Of a stretch of 64,000 bases of DNA, positions 11,192-20,692 are shown piece after piece. A model generated the notes under the pieces. The model did not search any database, was not told the DNA's origin, and was given only the letters and a program-made list of their open reading frames with translations. Positions within the stretch are counted from its first letter, which is position 1, and each line of letters starts with the position of its first letter. The DNA is taken from positions 51,349,358 to 51,413,357 of the forward strand of contig NC_030683.2 of the NCBI RefSeq assembly GCF_000004195.4, written 5' to 3'. The DNA is from Xenopus tropicalis (lineage: Eukaryota > Chordata > Amphibia > Anura > Pipidae). A program made the position numbers and the translations under genes.

Positions 11192-11601
11192 CTTTTACTC
11201 AATCAATCTGGGTACACAAAAGTAGCGGTGCTCTCTCACTGCAGGCGCTCACTTTCTGCTCGTTTCCAAAATGGCCCCCGTGATGTCACTCGCGAGGCCA
11301 CTCCCCTATCGCTTGGCGCACTTTTCTCAGTCTCTTAGTGGCCAGCTGGTCACAGGTGGTCGTCCCGGGGCGGGTCACGCTGACGTCCCCTCAGGCACAC
11401 CTCAGATCTTGGCTTTTCTGGTGCCCACCCCCTATCCGTCCTATTGGCTGGCAGCCTCGTGGGGCTCCGTTTCGCGCCAAATCCCCTGACTGGGACTCGG
11501 GTAGGGTGGTCCAAATCTAGCCCGCACGGAGGGTAGGCTTTACAGTCCCTCTAGGCCTCAGATCCCTTAGGGCCTTGTCTACTAAGCAGCTCCTGCTCAC
11601 T

Positions 11602-11619
11602 ATCTCAGCAGTGCCTCCA
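11602..11619 (-). promoter_or_regulatory. Probable tRNA primer binding site
   Basis: Two bases inside the 5' LTR the minus strand reads TGGAGGCACTGCTGAGAT. It begins with TGG, as expected for a site complementary to a tRNA CCA end. It agrees at 14 of 18 positions with the complement of the 3' end of vertebrate tRNA-Leu (AAG/UAG group) as I remember it. The assignment to leucine is tentative. Confidence 0.5.
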
Positions 11620-11621
11620 AA

Positions 11622-12611
11622 TGTAGCCCACTTATTAAATGTTGTGGCACTACCTGCTGATATGTCACTGGTTGGCGCTTCCAGGAGTCCTGAGCCCCGC
11701 TGACTATGGGGGAAGCAGGGATTTCTTGGGTATTTGGCGTGCCTCCACCCAGGGCTCTGTTATGGGAGAACTACAACTCCCTCCCTGGGACTTGATACTT
11801 TGGTGTAGTGCTGCCTGAGACCTCACACAACCCCCAAAGGGAATCCCCTCCCTGGGGTATTCACTTACTAGTATGTAGGTGCTCCTTGAGGCAGACACGA
11901 TGAACACACAGTTGTGATGAAACAGTTGGTTGTTTATTAGGCAGGACCTCTCCAGGAGTGGCAATACAAATACAGTGCAGGGGACACTCTCCTTCCTTAC
12001 TCCTTCAGAGTACCTACCCCTGTTGGGTAACTTATCGGTACTCCCGCCAGGATGATCCCTTATAGATGTCCTCCCCGGTACTCTACGCCAAGAGACCCTC
12101 TCTAAGGGCTCTCCCCGGTACTCTCGCCAAGACGGACCACCTCCAGGACTCATCCCCGGTACTCACGACTAAGTACCCTCAGAGCAGTACCCCATCTAGC
12201 GGCAGCCTAACCACCTACCTAGACTCTTGAGTCCCTGCACTCCAGCTGATGTACTGCTGGGGGAGCCTACTCCCTCTACCACTCCTGGAGGGGCTATTTC
12301 TGCCCATTCTAACTTTGCCCTCACTACATAGCACTCCTAGAGTGACCTGACACACGAAACTTACTAATCTACCTTTGGGAAGAATACCTCTGCTCTCAGA
12401 GGCTCTCCCTTAACTCTGGCCTACAGCACATGGCTGCATTCCCCTTATATGGGCCTAGGCACCACCCTGTGGCCATTACCCAAAACTGCAGGGACCCTCC
12501 CTATTAACTATAACTATACCAGCTCTACCCACTATCCCATGACCAGCACCACCCAGGGGTCTGCGCACAGGGGTCTCTATCCTAAGGGCCCAGATTTGGT
12601 AAACCCCTACA
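11622..12611 (-). repeat. 5' LTR of gag-only element
   Basis: It is the same 990 bp as the 3' LTR, with no difference seen. On the minus strand a TATA-like CATATAAGGGG lies at about 12441-12451, a plausible promoter, and AATAAA lies at 11933-11938. A 149-codon frame present in both LTRs is not considered a gene. Confidence 0.9.
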
Positions 12612-12810
12612 CTTAGATGGCGAGTTTTTGCACTTAGTAAATAATAGATATTCGGGTTTTTGACACATAATTTGAATTGTAAAAAAAGAATAATGGAACT
12701 CATACACTGTGCCCTAGCCTAGAACTTCTGGCTCCGAGGTCATGTCCAATGTGAAAATAGGCATCTGCTACTGAGCTACCATATACAAGGATCCAACCCA
12801 CATTTCTGGA
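12612..12810. repeat. Right part of the frog repeat split by the LTR element, then unassigned DNA
   Basis: The sequence after the second CTTA (12612-12615) continues as 'gatggcgagtttttgcac' and 'ttgacacataatttgaattg', completing the repeat begun at 8080. From about 12690 to 12810 nothing is recognised. Confidence 0.5.
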
Positions 12811-13127
12811 AGTGATGAGCAAATTTTTTCGCAAGGCATGGATTTGCAGCGAATTTTCGCATTCCGCCACTGCCAAATTATTTCGTGAAAACTTCTGTGA
12901 AAATTTGCAGCAGAAAAATTTGTTGCGCGTCAAAAAAAAAGGTGCGATTGCAGTAGATTGGTCCGGTCACATAAAAAATCGGCACGGTCGCATAAAAAAT
13001 GGGACATTTTGCAAATCTTATGACGAAACGGGAACATCACTATTCTCCACTTCACATATAACTACCAATAGGACACAATAGAACACGAATACTGTATATG
13101 CCTGGCGAAAAATTTCCCTCATCACTA
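12811..13127. repeat. Palindromic MITE, TGATGAGCGAA family
   Basis: AGTGATGAGCAAATTTTTTC and then GCAAGGCATGG at the left mirror GCCTGGCGAAAAATTT and CCCTCATCACT at the right. Relatives lie at 33693-33949 (complete) and as fragments at about 195, 2200, 6350 and 47070. There is no coding potential. Confidence 0.7.
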
Positions 13128-13360
13128 GAAGGCACTGCAGAAATGAAGGCTGATAACTCTGAACTTTTTCTGCAGATTTCATCCCATTCCCACAGGTACT
13201 CTATATGTTCTAAAGGCCAAATCACTTGTGTTGAGACACTCACTTATGACAGGTAAATTCTGTATAAAGGGACACATAAAATCCCTCAGTGTCCCCTATA
13301 AAGACAATCCAAGGCAGGTGAGGTAGGAGAAGGAGATTAAAGTATACATATATGCTATAT
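13128..13360. other. No recognisable feature
   Basis: Short spacer between the MITE and the CR1 3' tail. Nothing could be assigned. Confidence 0.3.
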
Positions 13361-13581
13361 ACATAGTAACATAGTAACATAGTAAGTTGGGTTGAAAAAA
13401 GACATACGTCCATCAAGTTCAACCATAATGCCTATATATAACCTGCCTAACTACTAGTTGATCCAGAGGAAGGCAAAAAACCCCATCTGAAGGCTCTCTA
13501 ATTTGCCACAGAGGGGAAAAAATTCCTTCCTGACTCCAAGATGGCAATCGGACCAGTCCCTGGATCAATTAGTACTAAGAG

Positions 13582-16533
13582 CTATCTCCCATAACCCTGT
13601 ATTCCCTTACTTGCTAAGAATCCATCCAGCCCCTTCTTAAAGTTATATAATGTATCAGCCAGCACGACTGATTCGGGGAGGGAATTCCAGAACTTCACAG
13701 CTCTCACTGTAAAAAATCCTTTCCGAATGTTTAAATGGAACCTCCCTTCTTCTAAACGGAGTGGGTGCCCTCGTGTCCGTTGGAAGGACCTACTGGTAAA
13801 TAAAACATTAGAAAGGTTATTATATGATCCCTTTATATATTTATACATAGTTATCATGTCACCTCTTAAGCGCCTCTTCTCCAGTGTAAACAGACCCAAC
13901 TTGGCCAGTCTTTCTTCATAACTGAAACTTTCCATACCCTTTACCAGCTTAGTTGCCCTTCTCTGGACCCTCTCTAACTCAGTAATGTCCCGTTTGAGCA
14001 CTGGAGACCAAAACTGAACAGCATATTCTAGATGGGGCCTTACCAGCGCTCTGTAAAGGGGAAGAATAACCCCCTCCTCCCGTGAATCTATACCCCTTTT
14101 AATACAGCTCAAAACCTTGTTTGCCCTTGCAGCTGCTGCCTGGCATTGCTTGCTACAGCCAAGTTTATTATCTACAAGGACTCCAAGGTCCTTCTCCATT
14201 ATGGATTTGCCTAGTGCAGTCCCATTAAGGGTATACGGGGCTTGCATATTTTTACATCCCAGGTGCATGACCTTACATTTATCCACATTAAATCTCATCT
14301 GCCACTTAGCTGCCCAGATTGCCAGTTGGTCAAGATCCTGCTGCAGGGATGTCACATCCTGGATAGAATTGACTGGTCTGCAGAGTTTTGTGTCATCTGC
14401 AAACACTGATACATTACTCATAATACCCTCCCCTAAGTCATTTATGAACAAATTAAACAAAAGTGGACCCAGTACAGAACCCTGAGGGACCCCACTGAGG
14501 ACCTTATTCCAAGTAGAGAATGTACCATTAACAACCACCCTCTGTACCTGATCCTGTAGCCAGTTTTCTATCCATGTGCAAACGGCTTCACTAAGACCAA
14601 TAGACCTTAGCTTAGAAAGCAGTCGTTTGTGGGGAACGGTATCAAATGCTTTGGCAAAATCTAAATAGATTATATCTACTGCATCCCCACTGTCCAGCTT
14701 CTTACTTACCTCATCATAAAAAGCAATTAAATTGGTCTGACATGACCTGTCCTTCATAAAGCCATGCTGATTACTGCTCATAATGGCATTCTCCACTACA
14801 TAATTTTGAATGTGATCCCTTAACAAGCCTTCAAATAACTTGCCCACCACGGATGTCAAACTTACAGGCCTATAATTGCCAGGCTGAGATCTTACTCCCT
14901 TTTTAAATATGGGAATGACATTCGCCTTCTTCCAATCCCTAGGTACCATACCTGATGAAAGTGAGTCTGAGAATATCAGAAACAAGGGCCACTGCAATTC
15001 TGCCCCTAGCTCTCTCAGTACCCGAGGGTGTATTCCATCTGGCCCAGGTGCCTTGTTTACATTTATCGTGTGTAACCCTTTAAGCACCATATCCTGTGCC
15101 AACCACTGTGTAGTTGGAGCTGAGGCAACAGTGAAGCTATTGGGTGGGACTCGGCCCACTGGCTCCTCTACTGTATACACAGAAGAAAAGAACTGGTTAA
15201 GCACATCTGCCTTTTCTGTATCCGCTGTAACCATATTGTTATTATAACTCAATGGGGCCACACCCTCAACCTGCATCTTTTTACTATTAATATACTTAAA
15301 AAACTTTTTGGGGTTAGTCTTGGCCTCGGCCGCGATGCGCTCCTCATTTTCTATCTTTGCCTTCCGGATTGCTGTTTTACAACACTTGTTATAGTGTTTA
15401 TAATCATTAAACGCAGCTACTGTCCCCTCTGACTTATATTTCTTAAAAGCTTTCCTTTTTCTCCCTATTAACTTCTTTACCTCAGAGTTAAGCCACATAG
15501 GGTGATTCTTAACACTTCTACTTTTTCTTATTAATGGAATAAATTGAGAACAGTAATGATTTAATATCATTTTAAATGACAACCATTTCTGCTCTGTGTT
15601 TTTATCAGAAAACATAATGCCCCAATCTATGCCCTGAAGCTCTGCCCTTAAGGAACTAAAATTTGCCTTCCTAAAATTCATTGTCTTTGTTGCCCCCGTG
15701 TAAATTTGTTTCCTGCACCAAACATTAAATGAAATAACATTATGGTCACTATTACCCAGGGGTTCAACCACTTGCACATTTGCTATACGTTCTGGGTCAT
15801 TAGAGATCACTAGATCTAGTATAGCATGGTTCCTGGTTGGCTCCTCAACAACTTGTGACATAAAGTTGTCATGCAGCAAGTTTATAAACTTGTTCCCATT
15901 TACTGTCCTGGCAGTACTATTGCCCCAGTCAATATCAGGGTAATTAAAATCCCCCATTATTATCACTTGCCCCAAACTAGCAGCCTTTTCTATTTGCAAC
16001 AGGAGCTGGGCCTCCTCCTCTTCGCTTACATTAGGGGGTCTATAGCATACCCCTACAATTAGTTTGGTAGATTCCTTACTATCTGTGAGAAGCTCAACCC
16101 ATAAGGATTCAGCTCCCTCTGTTAACCCCATCACTTCCTCCCTAATATTTGCTTTTAATTCCTGCTTAATGAACAGACACACTCCTCCTCCATTTCTATT
16201 GCCCCTGTCCCTCCGAAACAATGTATACCCCCCAATATTAACTGCCCAGTCATGAGACTCATTCAACCAAGTTTCAGCAACTCCAATCACATCATATTTC
16301 TGCTCCAACGCCAGTACCTCCAGCTCTCCCATTTTACCAGTCAGACTCCTTGCATTGGTAAACATACATTTAATACTGGTTCCGGCGTGAGAATGACGTG
16401 TAAACAACTTATGGGCCTCCCTGCCATTATCAGTATCCCGAAGCAAGTCTCCTCCCCCATTTTCCCTTACTATGCCCACTACCTCATCTATCCTGTCTAC
16501 CACAGAATTTCCCTCTGCACCCTCCCCCCCCAC
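13582..16533 (-). CDS. CR1 LINE ORF2: endonuclease and reverse transcriptase, 983 aa
   Basis: The protein nicks target DNA and reverse-transcribes the element RNA at the nick. The N-terminal APE-type endonuclease spans about residues 54-275, with AETWL (86-90), GDFNYPDIDW (194-203) and SDHN (262-265). The reverse transcriptase follows: NKAPGPDGIHP (493-503), YLDFAKAFDTVPH (623-634), GVPQGSVLGPLLF (681-693) and the catalytic FADD (711-714). The thumb and C-terminal region run to the end. Length and domain order match a complete CR1 ORF2. The open frame begins three bases after the ORF1 stop with a GTG. The first methionine matching the endonuclease start is near residue 57, so the true start is uncertain and may rely on re-initiation. 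I see no internal stop or frameshift. The element cannot move as a unit because ORF1 is interrupted. Confidence 0.9.
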   Translation of the reverse strand: MGGEGAEGNSVVDRIDEVVGIVRENGGGDLLRDTDNGREAHKLFTRHSHAGTSIKCMFTNARSLTGKMGELEVLALEQKYDVIGVAETWLNESHDWAVNIGGYTLFRRDRGNRNGGGVCLFIKQELKANIREEVMGLTEGAESLWVELLTDSKESTKLIVGVCYRPPNVSEEEEAQLLLQIEKAASLGQVIIMGDFNYPDIDWGNSTARTVNGNKFINLLHDNFMSQVVEEPTRNHAILDLVISNDPERIANVQVVEPLGNSDHNVISFNVWCRKQIYTGATKTMNFRKANFSSLRAELQGIDWGIMFSDKNTEQKWLSFKMILNHYCSQFIPLIRKSRSVKNHPMWLNSEVKKLIGRKRKAFKKYKSEGTVAAFNDYKHYNKCCKTAIRKAKIENEERIAAEAKTNPKKFFKYINSKKMQVEGVAPLSYNNNMVTADTEKADVLNQFFSSVYTVEEPVGRVPPNSFTVASAPTTQWLAQDMVLKGLHTINVNKAPGPDGIHPRVLRELGAELQWPLFLIFSDSLSSGMVPRDWKKANVIPIFKKGVRSQPGNYRPVSLTSVVGKLFEGLLRDHIQNYVVENAIMSSNQHGFMKDRSCQTNLIAFYDEVSKKLDSGDAVDIIYLDFAKAFDTVPHKRLLSKLRSIGLSEAVCTWIENWLQDQVQRVVVNGTFSTWNKVLSGVPQGSVLGPLLFNLFINDLGEGIMSNVSVFADDTKLCRPVNSIQDVTSLQQDLDQLAIWAAKWQMRFNVDKCKVMHLGCKNMQAPYTLNGTALGKSIMEKDLGVLVDNKLGCSKQCQAAAARANKVLSCIKRGIDSREEGVILPLYRALVRPHLEYAVQFWSPVLKRDITELERVQRRATKLVKGMESFSYEERLAKLGLFTLEKRRLRGDMITMYKYIKGSYNNLSNVLFTSRSFQRTRGHPLRLEEGRFHLNIRKGFFTVRAVKFWNSLPESVVLADTLYNFKKGLDGFLASKGIQGYGR

Positions 16534-16535
16534 TC

Positions 16536-16872
16536 CTAGTTTAAAATCTCCTCCAACCCTCTAGCCATCTTTTCCCCCAAAGCAGCTGCCCCATCATCAT
16601 TGAGGTGCAGCCCATCCCTGGCAAAGAGCTTGTAGCCGATTGAGAAATCAGCCCAGTTCTGGAGAAACCCAAAGCCCTCCTCCCTACACCAATCTCTCAG
16701 CCACGCATTAATCTCCCTAAGCTCCCGCTGCCTTCTTAATGTTGCTCGTGGCACAGGTAATATCTCTGAGAAAATTACCTTGGAAGTCCTCGCCCTCAAC
16801 TTCGCACCTAGCTTTTTAAAATCGTTCTTGAGGACTTCCCCCCCTCCTCTAACTTTGTCATTGATACCTATG
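16536..16872 (-). pseudogene. CR1 ORF1, C-terminal half (esterase domain), cut by insertion
   Basis: This is the downstream half of the minus-strand CR1 ORF1. It contains the end of the SGNH/GDSL-type esterase domain found in CR1 ORF1 proteins: 'IND' of the block III region near 16862, 'VIFSEILPVPRA', and the block V 'DGLHLND' with the catalytic Asp and His. The stop (TAG) lies next to the ORF2 frame. The upstream half is at 20212-20690, and a CR1 of opposite orientation separates them. The visible frame from 16799 is only the part after an internal methionine. Confidence 0.8.
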
Positions 16873-16886
16873 AAGAAGATGGGAGT

Positions 16887-17497
16887 GTGAACTCTGGACT
16901 GGCGGTTCTAGATGAGGCTGATCTCTCTAACAGCCGGGAGACCAGTTTCTCTAGTAGTGGTGGGGAGGAGAGCAGAGCTAGGCCTAAACAGATGGTGGTT
17001 ATAGGGGATTCGATCATTAGGAAAGTGGACAGGGTAATCTGTCGAGCGGATCGCTTCAACCGGACAGTTTGCTGTCTTCCTGGTGCCAGGGTTCGGCATG
17101 TGGTTGATCGGGTTGACACATTATTGGGAGGGGCTGGGCATGACCCGGCTGTCTTGGTACATATCGGTACTAACGACAAAATGAACGGTAGGTGGGGGAC
17201 CTTAAAGAGTGAGTTCAGGGATCTAGGCTCTAAAATTAAGCAAAGGTCCTCCAATGTCATTTTTTCGGAAATTTTGCCGGTGCCGCGTGCTAGTTTAGGG
17301 AGACAGCGGGAGCTTAGGGAGCTAAATGCGTGGCTAAAGTCTTGGTGTAGGAAGGAAGGGTTTGGGTTCCTAGAGCACTGGGCTGACTTTTCTTTGGGGT
17401 ACAATCTATACAGCCCTGACGGATTGCACCTCAATGGAAGGGGTCTACTGTGCTAGGGGAGAGAATGGTTAAGAGGCTGGAGGAGTGTTTAAACTAG
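16887..17497 (+). pseudogene. CR1 ORF1 with SGNH esterase domain, frameshifted
   Basis: The 5' end is missing. The frame carries an SGNH/GDSL hydrolase-like domain: 'VVIGDSIIRK' (block I, catalytic Ser), 'PGARVRHVVDRV', 'VLVHIGTND' (block III) and 'DGLHLN' (block V, Asp and His). Near 17443 one base change in length shifts the frame. In the correct frame the protein would continue as 'STVLGERMVKRLEECLN' and stop at 17495-17497. In CR1 elements this ORF1 protein binds the element RNA, and the role of the esterase fold is unsettled. Confidence 0.8.
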
Positions 17498-17623
17498 ACA
17501 AGGGGGGGGTTGGTAAGCTAGATTCTTATGGGAGAGCTAGTGTAGATGGGGCAGTGGGACCAGTAAAGGGTTGTGGGGGAGGAGTGAGGGGGGGCATATA
17601 GTTTATCAGATAAGGAGCTTCCA

Positions 17624-20056
17624 TTGTTACAAGGGAAACAGACTAATTTTCACCTTAGCTCTAACTGTCCTTTAGCTAATGTAAGCTGTAGAGGAAGAAG
17701 TAGTAATCTCCGCTGCATGCTGGCTAATGCGCGTAGCTTGTCGGGAAAAATAGGGGAGCTGCAGGCTATTGCATGTATTGAAAATTATGACTTAATTGGT
17801 ATCACTGAGACCTGGTGGGATGAAAAATGCGACTGGGCAGTGAATTTAAATGGGTATACGCTTTTTAGGAGGGACAGAGGGATTAAAAAGGGTGGAGGGG
17901 TTTGTCTTTATGTAAAGTCAGATTTAAAGCCATGTAATAAAGACATTACCAATGAAAACGTTGAATCTCTTTGGGTAGAAATTTCAGTAGGGCTGAAGGT
18001 CACAAAGAAAATGATCATTGGTGTATGCTATAAACCACCCCGTATAGATGAGGGGGATGAGTCCCAGCTACTTTTGCAAATGGAGGAGGCTTCAAAATTG
18101 GGTCAAGTTGTTATTATGGGGGACTTTAATTATCCGGACATTGACTGGAGCAATGGGGTGGCTAAGTCAGAAAAAGCTAGTAGGTTTGTAAATATGCTAA
18201 ATGACAACTTTTTATTTCAGGTGGTTCAAGAACCTACTCGGAATGAGTCTATTTTGGACCTGGTAATATCTAATAATACTGAACTTATCTCTAACATTTG
18301 TGTGGGTGAGCATTTGGGGAACAGTGATCACAACATGGTCTCCTTTGAGATAATGCTACAGAGACAGCTCTATAAGGGAGTAACTAAAACGCTCAATTTT
18401 AGACGTGCAGACTTTGCCAGTTTAAGGGCATCTCTGCAATGTGTCAACTGGGAAAGGCTTTTCATGGGGTTAGACACAGAAGGAAAATGGAACATCTTTA
18501 AAACATTGCTTTGCAGGTATACACAACAGTATATTCCCCTTGTAAGCAAGGAGAGGCATCGCAAAGCAAAACCCTTATGGCTGAATAAAAGAGTTAAGGT
18601 CGAGGTTGGTAATAAAAAACGTGCTTTTAAAGCATTCAAGTTAGCTGGGACAGCGGAAACTTTCATCAGGTACAAGGAAGCAAATAAAGCATGCAAAAAA
18701 GCTATCAGGCAAGCTAAAATAGAGATGGAAAGGGATATTGCAGCTAGGAGTAAAAAGAATCCAAAATTATTTTTTAATTATGTGAATAGTAAAAAAATGA
18801 AGCAAGAAGGGGTGGGAACTTTATTATCACGGGGAGGTACGTTGGTTGATGAGAACGGGGAAAAAGCTGAAATTTTGAACTCTTATTTTTCATCTGTCTA
18901 TACATCTGAGGAGCCAGATAATGAAGGCTTCCCTTTTAATATACCCAGTGCTAGTAATTTAGCTACTGGCGCATGGGTCACTCAGGAGGAAATTCAAAAG
19001 AGACTTGAACATGTAAAGGTAAACAAAGGTCCAGGACCGGATGGGATTCATCCCAGGGTATTAAATGAGCTGAGCGCTGTGATTGCCAAGCCTCTTCACA
19101 TAATTTTTCAGGATTCGTTGAGGTTTGGCATGGTGCCGAGAGACTGGCGGATTGCTAATGTGGTGCCGTTATTTAAAAAGGGATCTCGTTCTCAGCCTGA
19201 AAACTATAGGCCTGTTAGTCTGACATCAGTAGTAGGAAAGCTTCTGGAAGGGGTAATAAGGGATAGGATAGTTGAATACATTGCAGTTCACAATACTATT
19301 AGTTTGTGCCAGCATGGTTTTATGCGTAACAGATCTTGCCAGACTAATTTAGTTGCCTTTTATGAGGAGGTGAGCAGGAACCTTGATGCTGGAATGGCAG
19401 TTGATGTCATCTACTTAGATTTTGCTAAAGCGTTTGATACAGTACCTCACAGAAGGTTAATGATCAAATTGAGGAATATTGGCCTAGAACATAATATTTG
19501 TAATTGGATAGAAAACTGGCTGAAGGATAGAGTACAAAGAGTGGTGGTAAATGGAACATTTTCTAATTGGGCCAGTGTGGTTAGTGGAGTACCGCAGGGG
19601 TCAGTCCTTGGTCCTTTGCTTTTTAACTTGTTTATTAATGACCTGGAGGTGGGCATAGAGAGTACTGTTTCTATTTTTGCTGATGACACAAAATTGTGCA
19701 AAACTATAAGTTCCATGCAGGATGCTGCCGCTTTGCAGAGCGATTTGACAAAATTGCGAGGGGACATGATTACTCTGTACAAGTACATTAGAGGGGATTA
19801 TAGGCAGTTGGGGGATGTTCTTTTTTCCCATAAAAACAATCAGCGCACCAGAGGTCACCCCTATAGATTAGAGGAACAGAGCTTCCATTTGAAGCAGCGT
19901 AGGTGGTTTTTCACAGTGAGGGCAGTGAGGCTGTGGAATGCCCTTCCTAGTGATGTGGTAATGGCAGACTCTGTTAATGCCTTTAAGAGGGGCCTGGATG
20001 AGTTTTTGAACAAGCAGAATATCCAAGGCTATTGTGATACTAATATCTACAGTTAG
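17624..20056 (+). CDS. CR1 ORF2 with 152-codon in-frame deletion, 810 aa
   Basis: It has an APE-type endonuclease (TETWW about 61-65, GDFNYPDIDW, SDHN) followed by a reverse transcriptase with 'YLDFAKAFDTVPH', 'GVPQGSVLGPLLF' and FADD near residue 684. Compared with the related copies at 13582-16533 and 48110-49700, the segment between 'LTKL' and 'RGDMITLYKY' (after the catalytic core) is missing. The break is at about 19754-19756. The deletion removes 456 bp, keeps the frame and has TTG on both sides. The C-terminal part ('RTRGHPYRLEEQSFH' onwards) is intact. The removed part lies in the connection/thumb region, so activity is doubtful. It may be annotated either as a deleted ORF2 or as a pseudogene. 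Confidence 0.8.
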   Translation: MLQGKQTNFHLSSNCPLANVSCRGRSSNLRCMLANARSLSGKIGELQAIACIENYDLIGITETWWDEKCDWAVNLNGYTLFRRDRGIKKGGGVCLYVKSDLKPCNKDITNENVESLWVEISVGLKVTKKMIIGVCYKPPRIDEGDESQLLLQMEEASKLGQVVIMGDFNYPDIDWSNGVAKSEKASRFVNMLNDNFLFQVVQEPTRNESILDLVISNNTELISNICVGEHLGNSDHNMVSFEIMLQRQLYKGVTKTLNFRRADFASLRASLQCVNWERLFMGLDTEGKWNIFKTLLCRYTQQYIPLVSKERHRKAKPLWLNKRVKVEVGNKKRAFKAFKLAGTAETFIRYKEANKACKKAIRQAKIEMERDIAARSKKNPKLFFNYVNSKKMKQEGVGTLLSRGGTLVDENGEKAEILNSYFSSVYTSEEPDNEGFPFNIPSASNLATGAWVTQEEIQKRLEHVKVNKGPGPDGIHPRVLNELSAVIAKPLHIIFQDSLRFGMVPRDWRIANVVPLFKKGSRSQPENYRPVSLTSVVGKLLEGVIRDRIVEYIAVHNTISLCQHGFMRNRSCQTNLVAFYEEVSRNLDAGMAVDVIYLDFAKAFDTVPHRRLMIKLRNIGLEHNICNWIENWLKDRVQRVVVNGTFSNWASVVSGVPQGSVLGPLLFNLFINDLEVGIESTVSIFADDTKLCKTISSMQDAAALQSDLTKLRGDMITLYKYIRGDYRQLGDVLFSHKNNQRTRGHPYRLEEQSFHLKQRRWFFTVRAVRLWNALPSDVVMADSVNAFKRGLDEFLNKQNIQGYCDTNIYS

Positions 20057-20175
20057 TATTACTGGTTGTATATATATAGTTTATGTATGTGAGTGTATAG
20101 ATTGGTTAGTATAGGTTGTGTGCTGGGTTTACTCGGATGGGTTGAACTTGATGGACAATGGTCTTTTTTCAACCC

Positions 20176-20211
20176 TATGTAACTATGTAACTATGTAACT
20201 ATGTAACTATG
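20176..20211 (+). repeat. CR1 3' tail microsatellite (TATGTAAC)n
   Basis: Four to five copies of an 8-bp unit follow 'caaccc', as in the other CR1 ends of this window. Such short tandem tails mark the 3' end at which CR1 reverse transcription starts. Confidence 0.85.
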
Positions 20212-20690
20212 TGTACCAAGACCGCCGGGTCTTCCCCAGCCCCTCCCAACAATCTGTCCACTCGTTCCACCACATGCCGAACCCTAGCACCAGGCAAGCA
20301 ACACACAGTTCGGCATGTAGGGTCTTTGCGACAAATTACCCTATCCACCTTTCTAATAATTGAATCCCCTACAACTATAGCCTGCCTTCCCTTCCTAGCA
20401 CTATTCCCCCCACCTGTATTAGAGGTGCCGGCTCCCAGGGTGCTCTGAGAGTCAGCCCGCTCCATACATGCCAGCTCAGAGCTGTCTTCCCCAGCATCTT
20501 CACCTAAAGCGGCAAATCTGTTGGATTGTCCAAGCTGTGAACCAGCCCCCCTACCCTTGTGTCCCCTACTTCCCCTCTTAACTGTTACAAATTTGTCTCC
20601 CTCATTAACCTCCACTGTCCCTTCTCCACCCCCCACTACACCGGCCCCTGCCAGTGGTTGCTCAGTGAGCAGTGAACAGGTATGTGAAGT
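20212..20690 (-). pseudogene. CR1 ORF1, N-terminal half, cut by insertion
   Basis: This is the upstream half of the minus-strand CR1 ORF1, 5'-truncated at about 20690. It includes a charged low-complexity stretch ('VTVKRGSRGHKGRGAGS'), then 'AIVVGDSIIRKVDRVIC' (SGNH block I, catalytic Ser), 'PGARVRHVVERVDRLLGG' and 'VLVHI'. At that point the other CR1's tail interrupts it. It continues at 16872 downwards. Confidence 0.8.
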
Positions 20691-20692
20691 TT

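Larger units (their letters stand above)
8301..12611 (-). mobile_element. Young gag-only LTR retrotransposon (4,311 bp)
   Basis: Two direct repeats of exactly 990 bp (8301-9290 and 11622-12611) start TGTAG and end CTACA. By eye I found no difference between them. The element is flanked by CTTA on both sides (8297-8300 and 12612-12615), a 4-bp target duplication. It reads on the minus strand: 5' LTR, primer-site-like sequence at 11602-11619, leader, one 437-codon Gag-like ORF (11191-9878), structured 3' region, purine tract at 9291-9303, 3' LTR. The 2.3-kb interior has no room for, and no trace of, protease, reverse transcriptase or integrase, so it must depend on another element for these. 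Identical LTRs imply a very recent insertion. Confidence 0.9.
16873..20211 (+). mobile_element. CR1-type LINE inserted into the minus-strand CR1
   Basis: The element is 5'-truncated within ORF1. It ends in the 3' UTR with 'gttgaacttgatggac' and a tail of TATGTAAC repeats (20176-20211). Both flanks belong to one ORF1 of the older element: ...GATACCTATG on the left and TGTACCAAGAC on the right. No clear long target duplication is seen, which is usual for CR1. ORF1 has a frameshift and ORF2 a large in-frame deletion, so this copy is not competent by itself. Confidence 0.85.
13361..20692 (-). mobile_element. CR1-type LINE, split by a second CR1
   Basis: This minus-strand non-LTR retrotransposon runs from a 5'-truncated ORF1 (right end, about 20692) to a 3' tail of ATGTTACT-type repeats (13361-13385). 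The 3' UTR segment with 'aagttcaaccata' and 'ttgaaaaaagacatacgtcc' is shared with other CR1 ends here (20155, 34492, 50080). A plus-strand CR1 occupies 16873-20211 inside its ORF1. Without that insertion the element would be about 4.0 kb, close to a nearly complete CR1. ORF2 is one uninterrupted frame, so the copy is fairly young. Confidence 0.9.

Noticed and set aside
16868..17434. 188-codon minus-strand frame
   Set aside because: Antisense shadow of CR1 ORF1, which has clear SGNH motifs on the plus strand.
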